Of a stretch of 42,744 nucleotides of DNA, positions 6,738 through 15,562 are shown one piece after another. The stretch spans positions 1 to 42,744 of the forward strand of contig JAFRFD010000022.1 of NCBI GenBank assembly GCA_017434525.1, in the 5' to 3' direction. The notes beneath the pieces were generated by a model. The model had not been told where the DNA came from. It was given only the letters and a program-made list of their open reading frames with translations, and did not search any database. Every line of letters starts with the position of its first letter. Position 1 is the stretch's first letter. The position numbers and the translations under genes are program-made. The stretch is from Methanobrevibacter sp. (GTDB lineage Archaea > Methanobacteriota > Methanobacteria > Methanobacteriales > Methanobacteriaceae).

Positions 6738-9383
6738 TTAGTAATAGTTGTCCAGCTTAAGAATTTCCTCATAAACCCTTCTTGAGTTGTTCCTGTCATG
6801 GTATTTGAAGAAGTCGTCAACCCTTTTCTTGTAGGTCTCCTCCATCTCGAGATTGTTGTCGATGATTTTAAGGATGTAGTCCCTAAGCTCATCCTGGCTT
6901 CTGCACACAGGTCCGAAACCGTCCTCCTCGTAGCTGAAATATGCGTTTTCAACATCAAAGTGATAGTTCTGTCCGAACTGATAGTAAATTACCGGCTTTT
7001 TCATGTATGCAAAGTCAAATGCAACCGATGAATAGTCTGTGACGAGTATGGATGCGTTGTTGAAGGTTTCGGAGTAGTTTGAAAGGTTTAAATCAAATTT
7101 GACACTTGGATGTTTTGTAAAGGTGTCGATGAACTTGTGCAGGTTTCTGTGGGGCTTGAATATCAGGGTGTAGCCTTCGTTTGTTGCCCAGTCAATGAAT
7201 TCTTTGTTGCTTAAAAGTGCATTGAGATTATTGTAGAAGTCTGATTTGACAAACTCCGCCGCAGAGAGCTGGTCAAGCTGGCGCCTCCAGGACGGCATCA
7301 GGACGATTTCCTTTCTGCTGTTGTTTTCAAGCCTGTCAAACCTCGGAAATCCCAAGACCTTGACGATTTCAGAGTCGTAGCCGTATTCCGGGTTTTTGAA
7401 TGATTCCTTTTCTCTCTCGGATACGCATGAAATCATTGCCAAAGGCTTGTCGTAGTCGTTGAGCCACTCTGAAACGTTGTCCTTTGTAACCCCATGCTGG
7501 AGGAACACTGTCTTTGACCTTGCAAGACCTGAAAGGTGCTTGTAGTTTCCCCAGAACGGATAGATTACCGTGTTGTCGGGGTGTGATGTTATGATGAACT
7601 CGGCAAAGAGCACATACATCCTGTGCTTTACTGAGCGGTATGGGATGACCTTTCCGATTTCTCTTACTTTCATGAAGTTTTCATCGCCCTTCGTAAGGCC
7701 GACCAAACGTTTAAGCTTCTCCTTTGCCGGCAAAACGAGATACTCCTCTTCCCTTAAGGGGGACTTGTCAAGGACAAAGTAATGCCGGATGTTGGAGTTT
7801 TGTGAATTTGCGTATCTGAAAAGCTCCAGGCCGTTGTCTCCCGCACCGTAGGGAAGGTCCATATGAATCCATATCCTTCTTCTTGCCAATACAGGATGGG
7901 AGAAAAGATAGAATAGTCTGATTAAAGTGCCCGTACGCCATCCCTCAGACCTTGTCCTAAACATTCTGAAAAGCGTTTTCATCTCCAGTTTCGCCTGTGT
8001 TAAATGTCTCTTTTTGACGATTATGATTTCGTTGTTGCCTGCAAGTGCAATGTTATCCTTTGATGCCTTGTATCCTGACACCTCATTCAGCCTGGATGTC
8101 TGGCTGTATTCAATCTTTAAGTCAAAATCGGAACTTTTAAATGATATTTTTGAGCCATCTTTGATTGGAAAGCGGACCTTGAAGCAATGGTTGAAGCCGT
8201 AATTGAAATTAATCGAGTAGTTGTCCCTTTGAGGATAAATTCTCATTTCGGTTTTGATTTGCCTACCATCGACAACTGCGGTGATGTCAGTGTCTTTTGT
8301 GAAATTCGTTAGGATTCCGTCGATTTCGACTTCACTTTCGTTTAAAAAGTGCAAATTATCAATAAACAACGTATTTAAGTTGAAGTCATCCCTAATGTTT
8401 GTCTTGTCATTGAGATAATCCCAGCCATGCCTTTTCATCAGTATTATATGTGCCTTTAGCGCAGCCGGAATTGAAATCTGGTCCCGGATGACATCTTCAT
8501 CAATGTGTGAAAGGATTTCAAGAATCTTGTTGTAAAGACTCCTCAGCTCATCCTTTGAAAGCAGATGCTCAACAAAGTCAATCTCCAAAATCCACTGAAG
8601 ATCATACATCAGCACATACTGGATGAATTTTGGAACTTCCTTAAACCTTTTCAATGCATATGAAATCAGATTCAGGAAATATTCATCAATCCTTGTGGTG
8701 AAATAGGATTTGTTGCTTGCGGATGTTGTTATAAGAGAGTTTTGAAACTCATCCTTTCTGTAGAAATATTTTGGCTTTGAGAGAAAACCCATCAGGGGAT
8801 TTTCCATAAGCATCTGATTGATCAAAAGAGGGTCTTCGGAAACCCTCAGATTTTCATTGAAATGATATTTCTTGAGCTTGTCGAACCTGAAAAATGATGA
8901 CGCACCGGAAAGCTGAATGTATTGCGGAGAGGTTATAATATTTACGAGCCTGTCCTTTTCAAACTTGAAGTTCAGGTTGTGGGGACCCCTTTTGACACCG
9001 AAGTAATGAATAGGAATGGAGACTATGTTTACCTCATAATACTTGTCAAGGAACTTGGATGCCCTCTTGAATGCATCCTTTGAGATGATATCGTCACTGT
9101 CAAGGAAGTTGACGTATTTTGCCCTTACATGTTCAAGGCCCCGATTTCTTGAAAATGCAGGTCCCATGTTCCTTTCGTTTGTAACGATGATGATGTTTTC
9201 GGGATACTTGCTTTTGTAGGCTTCAAGAATGTCCAATGAGCCGTCAGTGCTCTTGTCGTCGACAAGAATCAATTGGATGTGCTTTTTAAAGTCAAGGGAT
9301 TGGTTTATTACAGAGTCGATAGCCTCAGCTACATACTTCTCGCTATTGTAAACAGCCATGACAACAGAAATTTTAAAATCCAA
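6738..9383 (-). CDS. Bifunctional GT2 glycosyltransferase - CDP-glycerol glycerophosphotransferase (TagF-like)
   Basis: Large 881-residue protein with two enzymatic parts. Residues 1-230 are a family 2 glycosyltransferase (VVMAVYN at 7-13, VDDKSTDGS at 41-49, DSDD at 95-98). Residues 240-480 contain a helical linker and a beta-rich segment. Residues 500-881 are a glycerophosphotransferase of the TagF/TarF type: HG at 630-631, PSWR at 697-700, KPH at 743-745 and TDYSS at 782-786. The latter family transfers glycerol- or ribitol-phosphate from CDP-activated donors in teichoic acid and capsule assembly. The start is TTG at 9383, placed by a strong GGGAGGA site; the next in-frame ATG lies inside the GT2 motif. 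No membrane helix is visible, so it probably acts at the cytoplasmic face. Donor and acceptor are unknown. Confidence 0.87.
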   Translation of the reverse strand: MDFKISVVMAVYNSEKYVAEAIDSVINQSLDFKKHIQLILVDDKSTDGSLDILEAYKSKYPENIIIVTNERNMGPAFSRNRGLEHVRAKYVNFLDSDDIISKDAFKRASKFLDKYYEVNIVSIPIHYFGVKRGPHNLNFKFEKDRLVNIITSPQYIQLSGASSFFRFDKLKKYHFNENLRVSEDPLLINQMLMENPLMGFLSKPKYFYRKDEFQNSLITTSASNKSYFTTRIDEYFLNLISYALKRFKEVPKFIQYVLMYDLQWILEIDFVEHLLSKDELRSLYNKILEILSHIDEDVIRDQISIPAALKAHIILMKRHGWDYLNDKTNIRDDFNLNTLFIDNLHFLNESEVEIDGILTNFTKDTDITAVVDGRQIKTEMRIYPQRDNYSINFNYGFNHCFKVRFPIKDGSKISFKSSDFDLKIEYSQTSRLNEVSGYKASKDNIALAGNNEIIIVKKRHLTQAKLEMKTLFRMFRTRSEGWRTGTLIRLFYLFSHPVLARRRIWIHMDLPYGAGDNGLELFRYANSQNSNIRHYFVLDKSPLREEEYLVLPAKEKLKRLVGLTKGDENFMKVREIGKVIPYRSVKHRMYVLFAEFIITSHPDNTVIYPFWGNYKHLSGLARSKTVFLQHGVTKDNVSEWLNDYDKPLAMISCVSEREKESFKNPEYGYDSEIVKVLGFPRFDRLENNSRKEIVLMPSWRRQLDQLSAAEFVKSDFYNNLNALLSNKEFIDWATNEGYTLIFKPHRNLHKFIDTFTKHPSVKFDLNLSNYSETFNNASILVTDYSSVAFDFAYMKKPVIYYQFGQNYHFDVENAYFSYEEDGFGPVCRSQDELRDYILKIIDNNLEMEETYKKRVDDFFKYHDRNNSRRVYEEILKLDNYY

Positions 9384-9433
9384 ATGAAATCCTCCCTTGC
9401 AAATAATTCCCTGCGAGAATTGCTTTTTAAATA

Positions 9434-10036
9434 TTATTCATCCTTGAAAAACCAAGTGAACTCGACCTCCAGATCGGAGTCTATTTCCTTGACCCTGTCG
9501 GTTAGAAAATCCCTTAACTTGAGGAGATTTTCGCTGGAGTCGGCAGTGATGTAGATGACTTCGGGATTGACATCCAAATCCTCAATCGAATTTCCTTCAA
9601 TCGGACGGAAATTTGGCTTGAAGCCCTTGCAGTATCCGAAATCCGCATTGAAGGTTTTCAAATCGTCGATTTTTTTAAATGTTCCTTGCTTTAACGTTTT
9701 GATCTTGTCGAATTTGATGGCAATCTGGCCGCCGTATCTGACGGTTACAAGCATCTCACCTGTTTCGTCATCCCTTAAGACATAATCCCCTTCCAACTCG
9801 TTTAACTGTGAAATCAAGTCCTTTACTTTTTCATCCAATTTTGATTCGTTTTCGCTTTCAATCTGGAAAAAGATAACGTCTTGAGAAATTTCACCGGAAT
9901 CGACGGGTTGTTTTGAAAAATACATGTGAGACGAGGACGCTGTGGACATGCTTGCATAGTTTGATATCACCCCTTCAAATTCCAGTATGGTCCTGTCATT
10001 GATAATCCCAAGAATATAGTTTCTTTTTATAGACAT
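9434..10036 (-). CDS. Hypothetical protein
   Basis: Protein of 200 residues that I cannot assign to a family. It is acidic, without signal peptide or membrane helix, and alternates strands and helices. The section at about 60-110 (DVIFFQIESENESKLDEKVKDLISQL, then strands around VLRDDETGEMLVTVRYGG) and the section at about 160-190 (VIYITADSSENLLKLRDFLTDRVKEI) could each be a small alpha/beta unit, hinting at an internal duplication, though the evidence is weak. There is no clear ribosome binding site before the ATG at 10036, so a leaderless transcript is possible. It is followed after 50 bases by the GT2-TagF gene in the same direction. Confidence 0.6.
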   Translation of the reverse strand: MSIKRNYILGIINDRTILEFEGVISNYASMSTASSSHMYFSKQPVDSGEISQDVIFFQIESENESKLDEKVKDLISQLNELEGDYVLRDDETGEMLVTVRYGGQIAIKFDKIKTLKQGTFKKIDDLKTFNADFGYCKGFKPNFRPIEGNSIEDLDVNPEVIYITADSSENLLKLRDFLTDRVKEIDSDLEVEFTWFFKDE

Positions 10037-10232
10037 GTTAGTAATATTTGTTTTTAATAAAATAAATATGTTTCAAATTTTGGTGTGATGCAAGGTGTTG
10101 AATAAATGAAAAGTTGAATGATTATTTTGATAGTTTTAATGTTTGGTGTGAAAATAATTTAGTGATGAATTGATTTGGTTGATTGTGTGATTTAAATTTT
10201 AATTGGTGTGAAATCATATGCATATGAAATAA

Positions 10233-10263
10233 TAAAAAAAGTTGAAACTTCAAAAGAAGTTTC
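10233..10263 (-). terminator. Hairpin plus T-run terminator of metK
   Basis: An 8-bp perfect stem (GAAACTTC with GAAGTTTC, 10244-10251 and 10256-10263) with a four-base loop begins at the last base of the metK stop codon and is followed on the minus strand by seven T (10234-10240). The layout is that of an intrinsic terminator. Confidence 0.8.
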
Positions 10264-11429
10264 TATTTGATGTATTTTTTCAAGTCCTCAACCTTGTCGG
10301 TTTTCTCCCATGGAAGGCCTTCAATACCGAAGTGGCCATATTTAGCGGTTTGCTTGTATGAAGTGTTTCTTAAGTTTAAGGTTTCTATGATTCCGTCAGG
10401 TGTGAGCTTGAAGTTTTCACGTACGATTTCGCTGATCGGTTTTGTGGTTTCTACTTCAGTGCCGAATGTGTCAACCATTACGGAAGTAGGTTCTGCAACA
10501 CCGATTGCATATGAAAGTTGAATTTCACATTTTTCTGCAAGTCCACTTGCAACGATGTTTTTAGCAATGTATCTTGCCATGTAGCATGCGCTTCTGTCGA
10601 CCTTGGTGCAGTCTTTACCTGAAAACGCTCCACCACCGTGTCTGGCATATCCTCCGTAGGTATCAACAATGATTTTTCTTCCGGTTAAACCAGCATCACC
10701 GTGAGGCCCACCGATTTCGAATTTTCCGGTTGGGTTGATGTGTTCCTTGGTGTTTTCAGTCATCAATTCTTGAGGGATGACTGCCTTGAAGAGTTTTTCC
10801 CTGATGTCTTCTTTAAGTTGTTCTTGGTTGTCTGAAACTGTTTCGTCATGCTGGGTTGAAAGAACAACAGCATCTAAGGAGATGACATTTCCGTCTTTGT
10901 CATAGTTGACTGACACCTGCGCCTTACCGTCAGGCCTGAGGTATGGAATTTCACCTGATTCTCTTAATTCTGTAAGCTTGTTTGTGAGTTTTCTTGCAAG
11001 ATCAATCGGGAACGGCATTAATGTGTCGGTTTCATTGGTTGCAAACCCGAACATCATACCCTGATCGCCCGCACCGGTCTCATCTTCTCTTGCAACGCCT
11101 TGATTAATGTCTTGAGATTGAGCGTGGAGTCTGGATACGACTTCACATGTGTTTCCGTCGAATTCCAAATCCGGTTTGTCATAACCGATTTCAATGATAG
11201 TGTCTCTGATTATTTGTTTAATGTCATCTTCTGTTAGGTCAGCATCGGATGTAACTTCACCGAATACCATACAAAAGTCAGTGGTAACACAGGTTTCGCA
11301 TGCAACGTGAGACATTGGATCCTGTTCCATGTATGCATCCAAGATTGCATCTGAAACGATGTCTGCAACCTTGTCAGGATGGCCTTGAGTTACTGATTCA
11401 GATGTAAATGTTCTATATACTTCACTCAT
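10263..11429 (-). CDS. metK: S-adenosylmethionine synthase, bacterial/eukaryotic type
   Basis: Protein of 388 residues that makes S-adenosylmethionine from methionine and ATP. It has all signatures of the bacterial/eukaryotic MetK fold: [16 protein letters not shown] at 16-31, the hexapeptide GAGDQG at 119-124, [13 protein letters not shown] at 240-252 and [17 protein letters not shown] at 265-281. Most archaea instead use a distinct archaeal family (about 400 residues) with hardly any of these motifs, so this looks like an old or recent acquisition from bacteria, although its base composition is like that of its neighbours. A GGTGA ribosome binding site precedes the ATG by seven bases. The gene is monocistronic, with a terminator at its 3' end. 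No SAM riboswitch is visible in the upstream 180 bases. Confidence 0.95.
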   Translation of the reverse strand: MSEVYRTFTSESVTQGHPDKVADIVSDAILDAYMEQDPMSHVACETCVTTDFCMVFGEVTSDADLTEDDIKQIIRDTIIEIGYDKPDLEFDGNTCEVVSRLHAQSQDINQGVAREDETGAGDQGMMFGFATNETDTLMPFPIDLARKLTNKLTELRESGEIPYLRPDGKAQVSVNYDKDGNVISLDAVVLSTQHDETVSDNQEQLKEDIREKLFKAVIPQELMTENTKEHINPTGKFEIGGPHGDAGLTGRKIIVDTYGGYARHGGGAFSGKDCTKVDRSACYMARYIAKNIVASGLAEKCEIQLSYAIGVAEPTSVMVDTFGTEVETTKPISEIVRENFKLTPDGIIETLNLRNTSYKQTAKYGHFGIEGLPWEKTDKVEDLKKYIK

Positions 11430-11598
11430 TTTTTCACCGAATATATTTTAATTTAACTAATAATAATTTTGGCTGACACTACATATAATCTTTTGTTATT
11501 ATGGTTATTGAACAGGTTCAAAATAAGTGAGAATATATTTTAGGTAATGTTCTTAAAAAAAGTGATTATTGACTTTTAGATGTAATTTTAAGGATTTT

Positions 11599-11606
11599 AA
11601 AAAAAA
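11599..11606 (-). terminator. T8 run after HEPN gene
   Basis: Eight consecutive T on the minus strand start seven bases after the HEPN gene stop codon. No hairpin precedes them; T-runs alone commonly terminate archaeal transcription. Confidence 0.5.
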
Positions 11607-11613
11607 TAGCTTT

Positions 11614-12030
11614 TTATTGGAATTTCAGATTACTGAAAATCTTTTCCATATATGTTATGGCATTTTGAACTTCAACAGATGTTATATCAATGAAAGGATC
11701 ATAATCAGCCTTTTTTCTAAGTGAAGCCAATTTACTTAGTTCATGACCAGTACTTGCTTCGCCAAAGTTAAATAATGCTCTTCTTACTTGCTTATGTTCA
11801 CTTATTATCTCTTCGCCATCATCAAACTCCCAAGGCTCCAATATTTTAAATTGCTTTTCATAGTCCAACCACAATTCACAAAATAGATATGCGCTAAAAT
11901 ATGCCCTGTTGATTATTGTTGCATTTACACATCTCTTATCACAGTTTTGAGGTAGAATTTGTGTTTTCAGATTTAATAGATTCAAAGTTAACAGACGAAG
12001 CTCGAATTGAGGGTACTTTGTAATATCCAT
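11614..12030 (-). CDS. HEPN-domain-like protein
   Basis: All-helical 138-residue protein. The pattern NRAYFSAYLFCELW at 41-54, SEHKQVRRALF at 78-88 and LRKKADYDPF at 104-113 is that of HEPN-fold proteins of the 'small helical, R..ADY' type, where a helix with N/S-R-x-Y-Y/F is followed by a helix with an R-x-x-A-D-Y element. HEPN proteins are RNases or their inactive partners in many toxin-antitoxin and abortive infection systems, and dimerise through these helices. The canonical R-X4-6-H active site is not clearly present, so nuclease activity is uncertain. The ATG at 12030 is preferred over the GTG at 12039 because AGGAAGTGAT precedes it; that site overlaps the end of the upstream gene, suggesting translational coupling. 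Confidence 0.6.
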   Translation of the reverse strand: MDITKYPQFELRLLTLNLLNLKTQILPQNCDKRCVNATIINRAYFSAYLFCELWLDYEKQFKILEPWEFDDGEEIISEHKQVRRALFNFGEASTGHELSKLASLRKKADYDPFIDITSVEVQNAITYMEKIFSNLKFQ

Positions 12031-12042
12031 ATTTATCACTTC

Positions 12043-12330
12043 CTACAACCAGATTACTGCATTTTGATAAAACTTGGTAATGCCGTTTGCCTTTGAGAAT
12101 TCTTCCATATGATTGGAGATTTCCAATAATATCTGATCCAACTCTGAAGCGGCAGTTCCATTCATCCTTTCAAAAGAAAAGATATAATCCAAAGTATCAA
12201 TGTCAGGCTCTTCCCTAAGAGTCATATTGCCAATCGAATCATATTTTTTTGTAAAATCTTCCAATTCCTTAGTATACAATTCTTTTGCAGGCTCCATTTC
12301 ACGCCTAAATTTTTCCAATCTTGTCACCAT
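12043..12330 (-). CDS. Small hypothetical partner of the HEPN gene
   Basis: Small protein (95 residues from the ATG at 12330; ATG at 12336 and GTG at 12339 are alternatives) with no family that I recognise. It is mostly helical and acidic: a charged N-terminal helix (TRLEKFRREMEPAKELYTKE) then a segment with DIDTLDYIFSFERMNG and a C-terminal helix. A GGTGAT site at 12335-12340 fits the chosen start. It is the first gene of a two-gene unit and ends 12 bases before the HEPN start. The tight pairing with a HEPN protein is the usual layout of a toxin-antitoxin module, but I see no MNT nucleotidyltransferase motif (GSxxxGxxxxxSDID) here, so it is not the standard HEPN/MNT type. Confidence 0.5.
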   Translation of the reverse strand: MVTRLEKFRREMEPAKELYTKELEDFTKKYDSIGNMTLREEPDIDTLDYIFSFERMNGTAASELDQILLEISNHMEEFSKANGITKFYQNAVIWL

Positions 12331-12339
12331 AATCATCAC

Positions 12340-12781
12340 CTTTTTAAAATGCTCATTTGTATAAAATCTAAATTTTTCAAGGATTTGAAAAAAGTTTCCT
12401 AGTACAATTGATATATTAAATCTTATTAAATATAAAACTAACGATTTTTAGTACTTAAACTATAAAAATAACGAACCTAAGTAAATATTTCATTCTAAAA
12501 GCAATTTTATGAATTGAAATCAATTTTTGAATTGAGCGTTGAATATCACTAAAAAAGAAGTAAAACATAGGATAAAAAATATCCTATAATGATAAGATTA
12601 TAATGATAACACCGTATAGTATGTTTATAAGGTTCTCAAGGATTAGTTAGCGGGTGATGAACGAATGTTATGTAAAAAACATTCCCATAACCTATACAAT
12701 TACTTCAGACTTCCACTACAATAAACTCAAAATTCGATTAAATTTATTTTATATGAAATACAGAATCTTACTTGTGATAAG
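12340..12781. other. Intergenic region, 442 bp
   Basis: No gene is visible. Divergent promoters are expected: TATA-like ATTTTATATG near 12747-12756 faces the zinc-ribbon metallopeptidase gene, and an AT-rich TATA-like stretch near 12423-12436 faces the HEPN unit. A small hairpin, GAATGTT paired with AACATTC (12663-12669 and 12678-12684), lies between them and has no T-run after it. Confidence 0.4.
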
Positions 12782-13735
12782 ATGGTATTCTGTTCTAAAT
12801 GCGGTAGCGAAAACAGCAATTTAAATGAAAAATGCGAAAAATGCGGCGAGTTCTTAATCAAAAGAGAATTTTTAACCGTTAAAAAGTATGAAAACTTTGA
12901 AGACATCTTTACTGATGAAAACTACAGGGCACTGGACAACCTGACGGTTGAAGGCTACAACACCATTGTCAAAAACATTGCAGACATGGGACATTACCAT
13001 CTGGAAAAATACTATGAAACACACAACAAAAGAAACTTAAGCATTTTGGACAAAATCAAGGCAGTTACCTCCGCATATGCTCAGATAAACTACAAGTCAA
13101 GCGGTGCGGAGCTTGGAAGCTATTCATTCAACAGCATCAATGTCGATGACCGCCTTGACGATTCAAATCAGATTTCCACACTCATCCATGAACTGTCACA
13201 CCACATTTTCTCAGAAATTTTCGAACAGGTCCTGATGTATGTTTGGGGATGTGAAAAAAGCGATGTGATAGAGGCACTTGCATGGTTTACCCTTATCGGA
13301 AATCCGCTTATGCAGCTTACCAACGAATACTGTGCCCATACATGCGAGGGAAGGTTCGTTCCCCATGGCTATCAGAACTACGGATCTTTCAACAATATTG
13401 TAATCAATGAACTTGACCCTAAAAATGACCAAAAGGCAATCGGGATTTCTCTGGTGCTTGGAAACACAATTGCACAGGACATATTAAGTATTCTGGAGGA
13501 GTTCATTGACTTTTATATCCGCGAAGAAATAAAGCAGCAATTCAAGAAGGATTTCACATACCCTCCGAAATATGACCAGATTCTGCTTGAAAGCAAAGAA
13601 TACATGGATGATGATGTAAAAATCGAAAACATCAAGTTTGTTTTGAAATCAGGTTATGAGGCTTCCAAAAATAAGAAAATGAAGGAAATTTTAGAGATGT
13701 TCAAGGCCAAATTCGAAAATGTCAATACGGATTAG
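12782..13735 (+). CDS. Zinc-ribbon protein with putative HExxH metallopeptidase domain
   Basis: Protein of 317 residues. A short zinc ribbon opens it (Cys4, Cys7, Cys18, Cys21), which is a common archaeal N-terminal module. The body holds an HExxH motif, HELSH at 136-140, inside a hydrophobic helix (ISTLIHELSHHIFSEIFE), the zinc-binding signature of gluzincin-type metallopeptidases; a third ligand could be Glu or His in the following helices (for example LTNEYCAHTCEG near 185), but I cannot fix it. There is no signal peptide or transmembrane helix, so it should be cytoplasmic. The start at 12782 immediately precedes the ribbon and has a weak GTGAT upstream. It converges with the next gene and overlaps it by 14 bases. 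Peptidase activity is inferred from the motif alone. Confidence 0.65.
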   Translation: MVFCSKCGSENSNLNEKCEKCGEFLIKREFLTVKKYENFEDIFTDENYRALDNLTVEGYNTIVKNIADMGHYHLEKYYETHNKRNLSILDKIKAVTSAYAQINYKSSGAELGSYSFNSINVDDRLDDSNQISTLIHELSHHIFSEIFEQVLMYVWGCEKSDVIEALAWFTLIGNPLMQLTNEYCAHTCEGRFVPHGYQNYGSFNNIVINELDPKNDQKAIGISLVLGNTIAQDILSILEEFIDFYIREEIKQQFKKDFTYPPKYDQILLESKEYMDDDVKIENIKFVLKSGYEASKNKKMKEILEMFKAKFENVNTD

Positions 13736-15470
13736 AGTAGCATTCGTTGATGCCCCTTGATATTTCATCGAGATCTTCGCCTCCGAAGACCTTAAGCAGA
13801 TAAATCAATGAATCCTGTGAGGTTATGACAGTTTTGAACTGTGTGCCTGAGTATGCTATTTCAAAGAGTTCCTTAAGCTCATCAACCGGCAGGGTCAGCT
13901 CCTGCAGGAGCCCGTTGAGCTTTGCCACATCCTTTTTCCTTAATCTTGTTTTTCTTGGATTCGGACGGTTCAATGATGGAGAGTAGTTGTTGATGTCAAA
14001 TAAAAACACCTTAATCCTGTTGATTAATGCACTTTCAAGCTCTCTCTTATCCTGTCTGACCTGTGCTATGGCGTTTGAATAGTCCCTGAAATACTCCCAT
14101 GATTCTGATGCCACCTTTTCATCAAGTACACCGATTAGGTATTTGACCAACACATCATAAATTTCATCGCATTCATATGCCTTATCTTCAAATACCCTTA
14201 AAATATCATGGGGAGAAATCACATTAGAAATATCATCGTTTTCGACAATATATAGGGTTGGCCTGTTGTTTTCTAAAAACTCCACACCCTTTTGACTGAT
14301 TTGATAATTCTTTGTCTTGAAGTATTTTTTAAGTTCATCTTCCGAGAGGTTTTCAGCCAACCGCTCAATTAGCTCATCCTTTTTGCCTGAAACCTTAAGG
14401 CCATGACTTTTGAGGATTTCCTTAAGATCACTCACCTTGAAGTTTCGAGCCTCGCTGATTGCAGGTGCGGATTCTATGAACCCATCATCCAATGCCTGCT
14501 TTTTGAGTTTGGCTTGTGTGGTTGAGAATTTTTTGGCGAGATTTATTGGGAATTCCTTTGAAGGGTTTTTTCTCATCTCATTTAAATACAATACATATGC
14601 AACCTTGAATGTTGGCGAATATGCGCTGCTTATGGTTTTTGAGTACAATTCCTCAAGACTTGAGAGTTCACTGGTTTCGGATGGGATGTCTGGTTCGGCG
14701 GAAGGTTTTGGTGAAACATCTGTTCCACAGCTGAAGCAGAATGCATCAGTTTTAAGAAGCTTTGCATTGCAGTCGGGACAATACTTGAGATTGAAGCCAT
14801 AATTTCTCAAAAACATTACCCTGTTTTTAAAGTCGATTCTGTCAATGAAGGGGTTTATAACCCTCCCTGTTTCAAAATCATATCCGCACTCAGGACAGGT
14901 TTTTGAATTTTTAAGAATCTTCGTTTTGCAGTTGGGACATTTCTTATACTTTGCAATGACCCTGCCCCTTTTAAAGTCGTAATAGCAGTTAGGGCATGAC
15001 TGGGTTTTTTCAAATACCTGCATGTTGCAGTTTGGACATGTTTTGCGTTTGGGCTTTACCCTCTTTTTGGAAAAGTCATAACCGCAGTAGATGCAGATGT
15101 TGTTTTGAAGATCCTGCTGTCTGTTGCAGATTGGGCAAGTCTTTGAGTCACTTGAAAACTTATGGCCGCAGCTGATGCAGAAAGCGTTTTCCTCTTGCTG
15201 AGACTCCCCGCAGTTCGGGCAGTTTTTTAGGGACGGGGTTACGTTACTTGAGTACTCCTTAATCAGCTGGTTCAGCCTGAGGACAACATCCAATTCGCCA
15301 ACTTCCCCATTTTTGATTTCACTTTTAAGCTGATTTTTTATTTTGATTCCATCATCGATGGATAATCCGTTTTCCTTTAATGTCTTCATGAAGGAATTGC
15401 TTAAAATCATACCTCCAGTCAGTTTTTTCAGTTTTTTCTCAGCAGGAGAATCCTTTTTAAATAAACCCAT
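13722..15470 (-). CDS. Five-zinc-ribbon protein with SAP domain
   Basis: Protein of 582 residues from the ATG at 15470, which best fits the GGTGA site; 15473 and GTG 15479 are in-frame alternatives. After a helical N-terminus (1-80) it has five CxxC-x10-CxxC zinc ribbons with cysteines at 84/87/98/101, 112/115/126/129, 145/148/159/162, 178/181/192/195 and 231/234/245/248. Ribbons three and four share an identical 'YDF..GRV' tail, pointing to tandem duplication. A SAP motif, a helix-turn-helix that binds AT-rich DNA, lies at about 345-378 (KVSDLKEILKSHGLKVSG...). The remaining 200 residues are helical and unassigned. Nucleic-acid binding is likely; the molecular role is unknown. It converges with the zinc-ribbon metallopeptidase gene. 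Confidence 0.72.
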   Translation of the reverse strand: MGLFKKDSPAEKKLKKLTGGMILSNSFMKTLKENGLSIDDGIKIKNQLKSEIKNGEVGELDVVLRLNQLIKEYSSNVTPSLKNCPNCGESQQEENAFCISCGHKFSSDSKTCPICNRQQDLQNNICIYCGYDFSKKRVKPKRKTCPNCNMQVFEKTQSCPNCYYDFKRGRVIAKYKKCPNCKTKILKNSKTCPECGYDFETGRVINPFIDRIDFKNRVMFLRNYGFNLKYCPDCNAKLLKTDAFCFSCGTDVSPKPSAEPDIPSETSELSSLEELYSKTISSAYSPTFKVAYVLYLNEMRKNPSKEFPINLAKKFSTTQAKLKKQALDDGFIESAPAISEARNFKVSDLKEILKSHGLKVSGKKDELIERLAENLSEDELKKYFKTKNYQISQKGVEFLENNRPTLYIVENDDISNVISPHDILRVFEDKAYECDEIYDVLVKYLIGVLDEKVASESWEYFRDYSNAIAQVRQDKRELESALINRIKVFLFDINNYSPSLNRPNPRKTRLRKKDVAKLNGLLQELTLPVDELKELFEIAYSGTQFKTVITSQDSLIYLLKVFGGEDLDEISRGINECYSNPY

Positions 15471-15562
15471 CATTTTCACCTTGTATATACTATGTTACTG
15501 ATTGTTTAAAAATTTATAGATATAAACCGCTTTGAAATAAACATTTTAGAACCCTACATAGT

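Noticed and set aside
10214..10227. 14-bp palindrome TCATATGCATATGA as an operator
   Set aside because: It lies downstream of metK beyond the terminator; AT-rich palindromes of this size arise easily by chance.
12043..12330. MNT nucleotidyltransferase partner of the HEPN gene
   Set aside because: The GSxxxGxxxxxSDID motif is absent, so the standard HEPN/MNT pairing is not supported.
12650..12720. Possible C/D box small RNA (GTGATGA at 12654-12660)
   Set aside because: The C box is followed by no CTGA D box at suitable distance, so the match is probably by chance.
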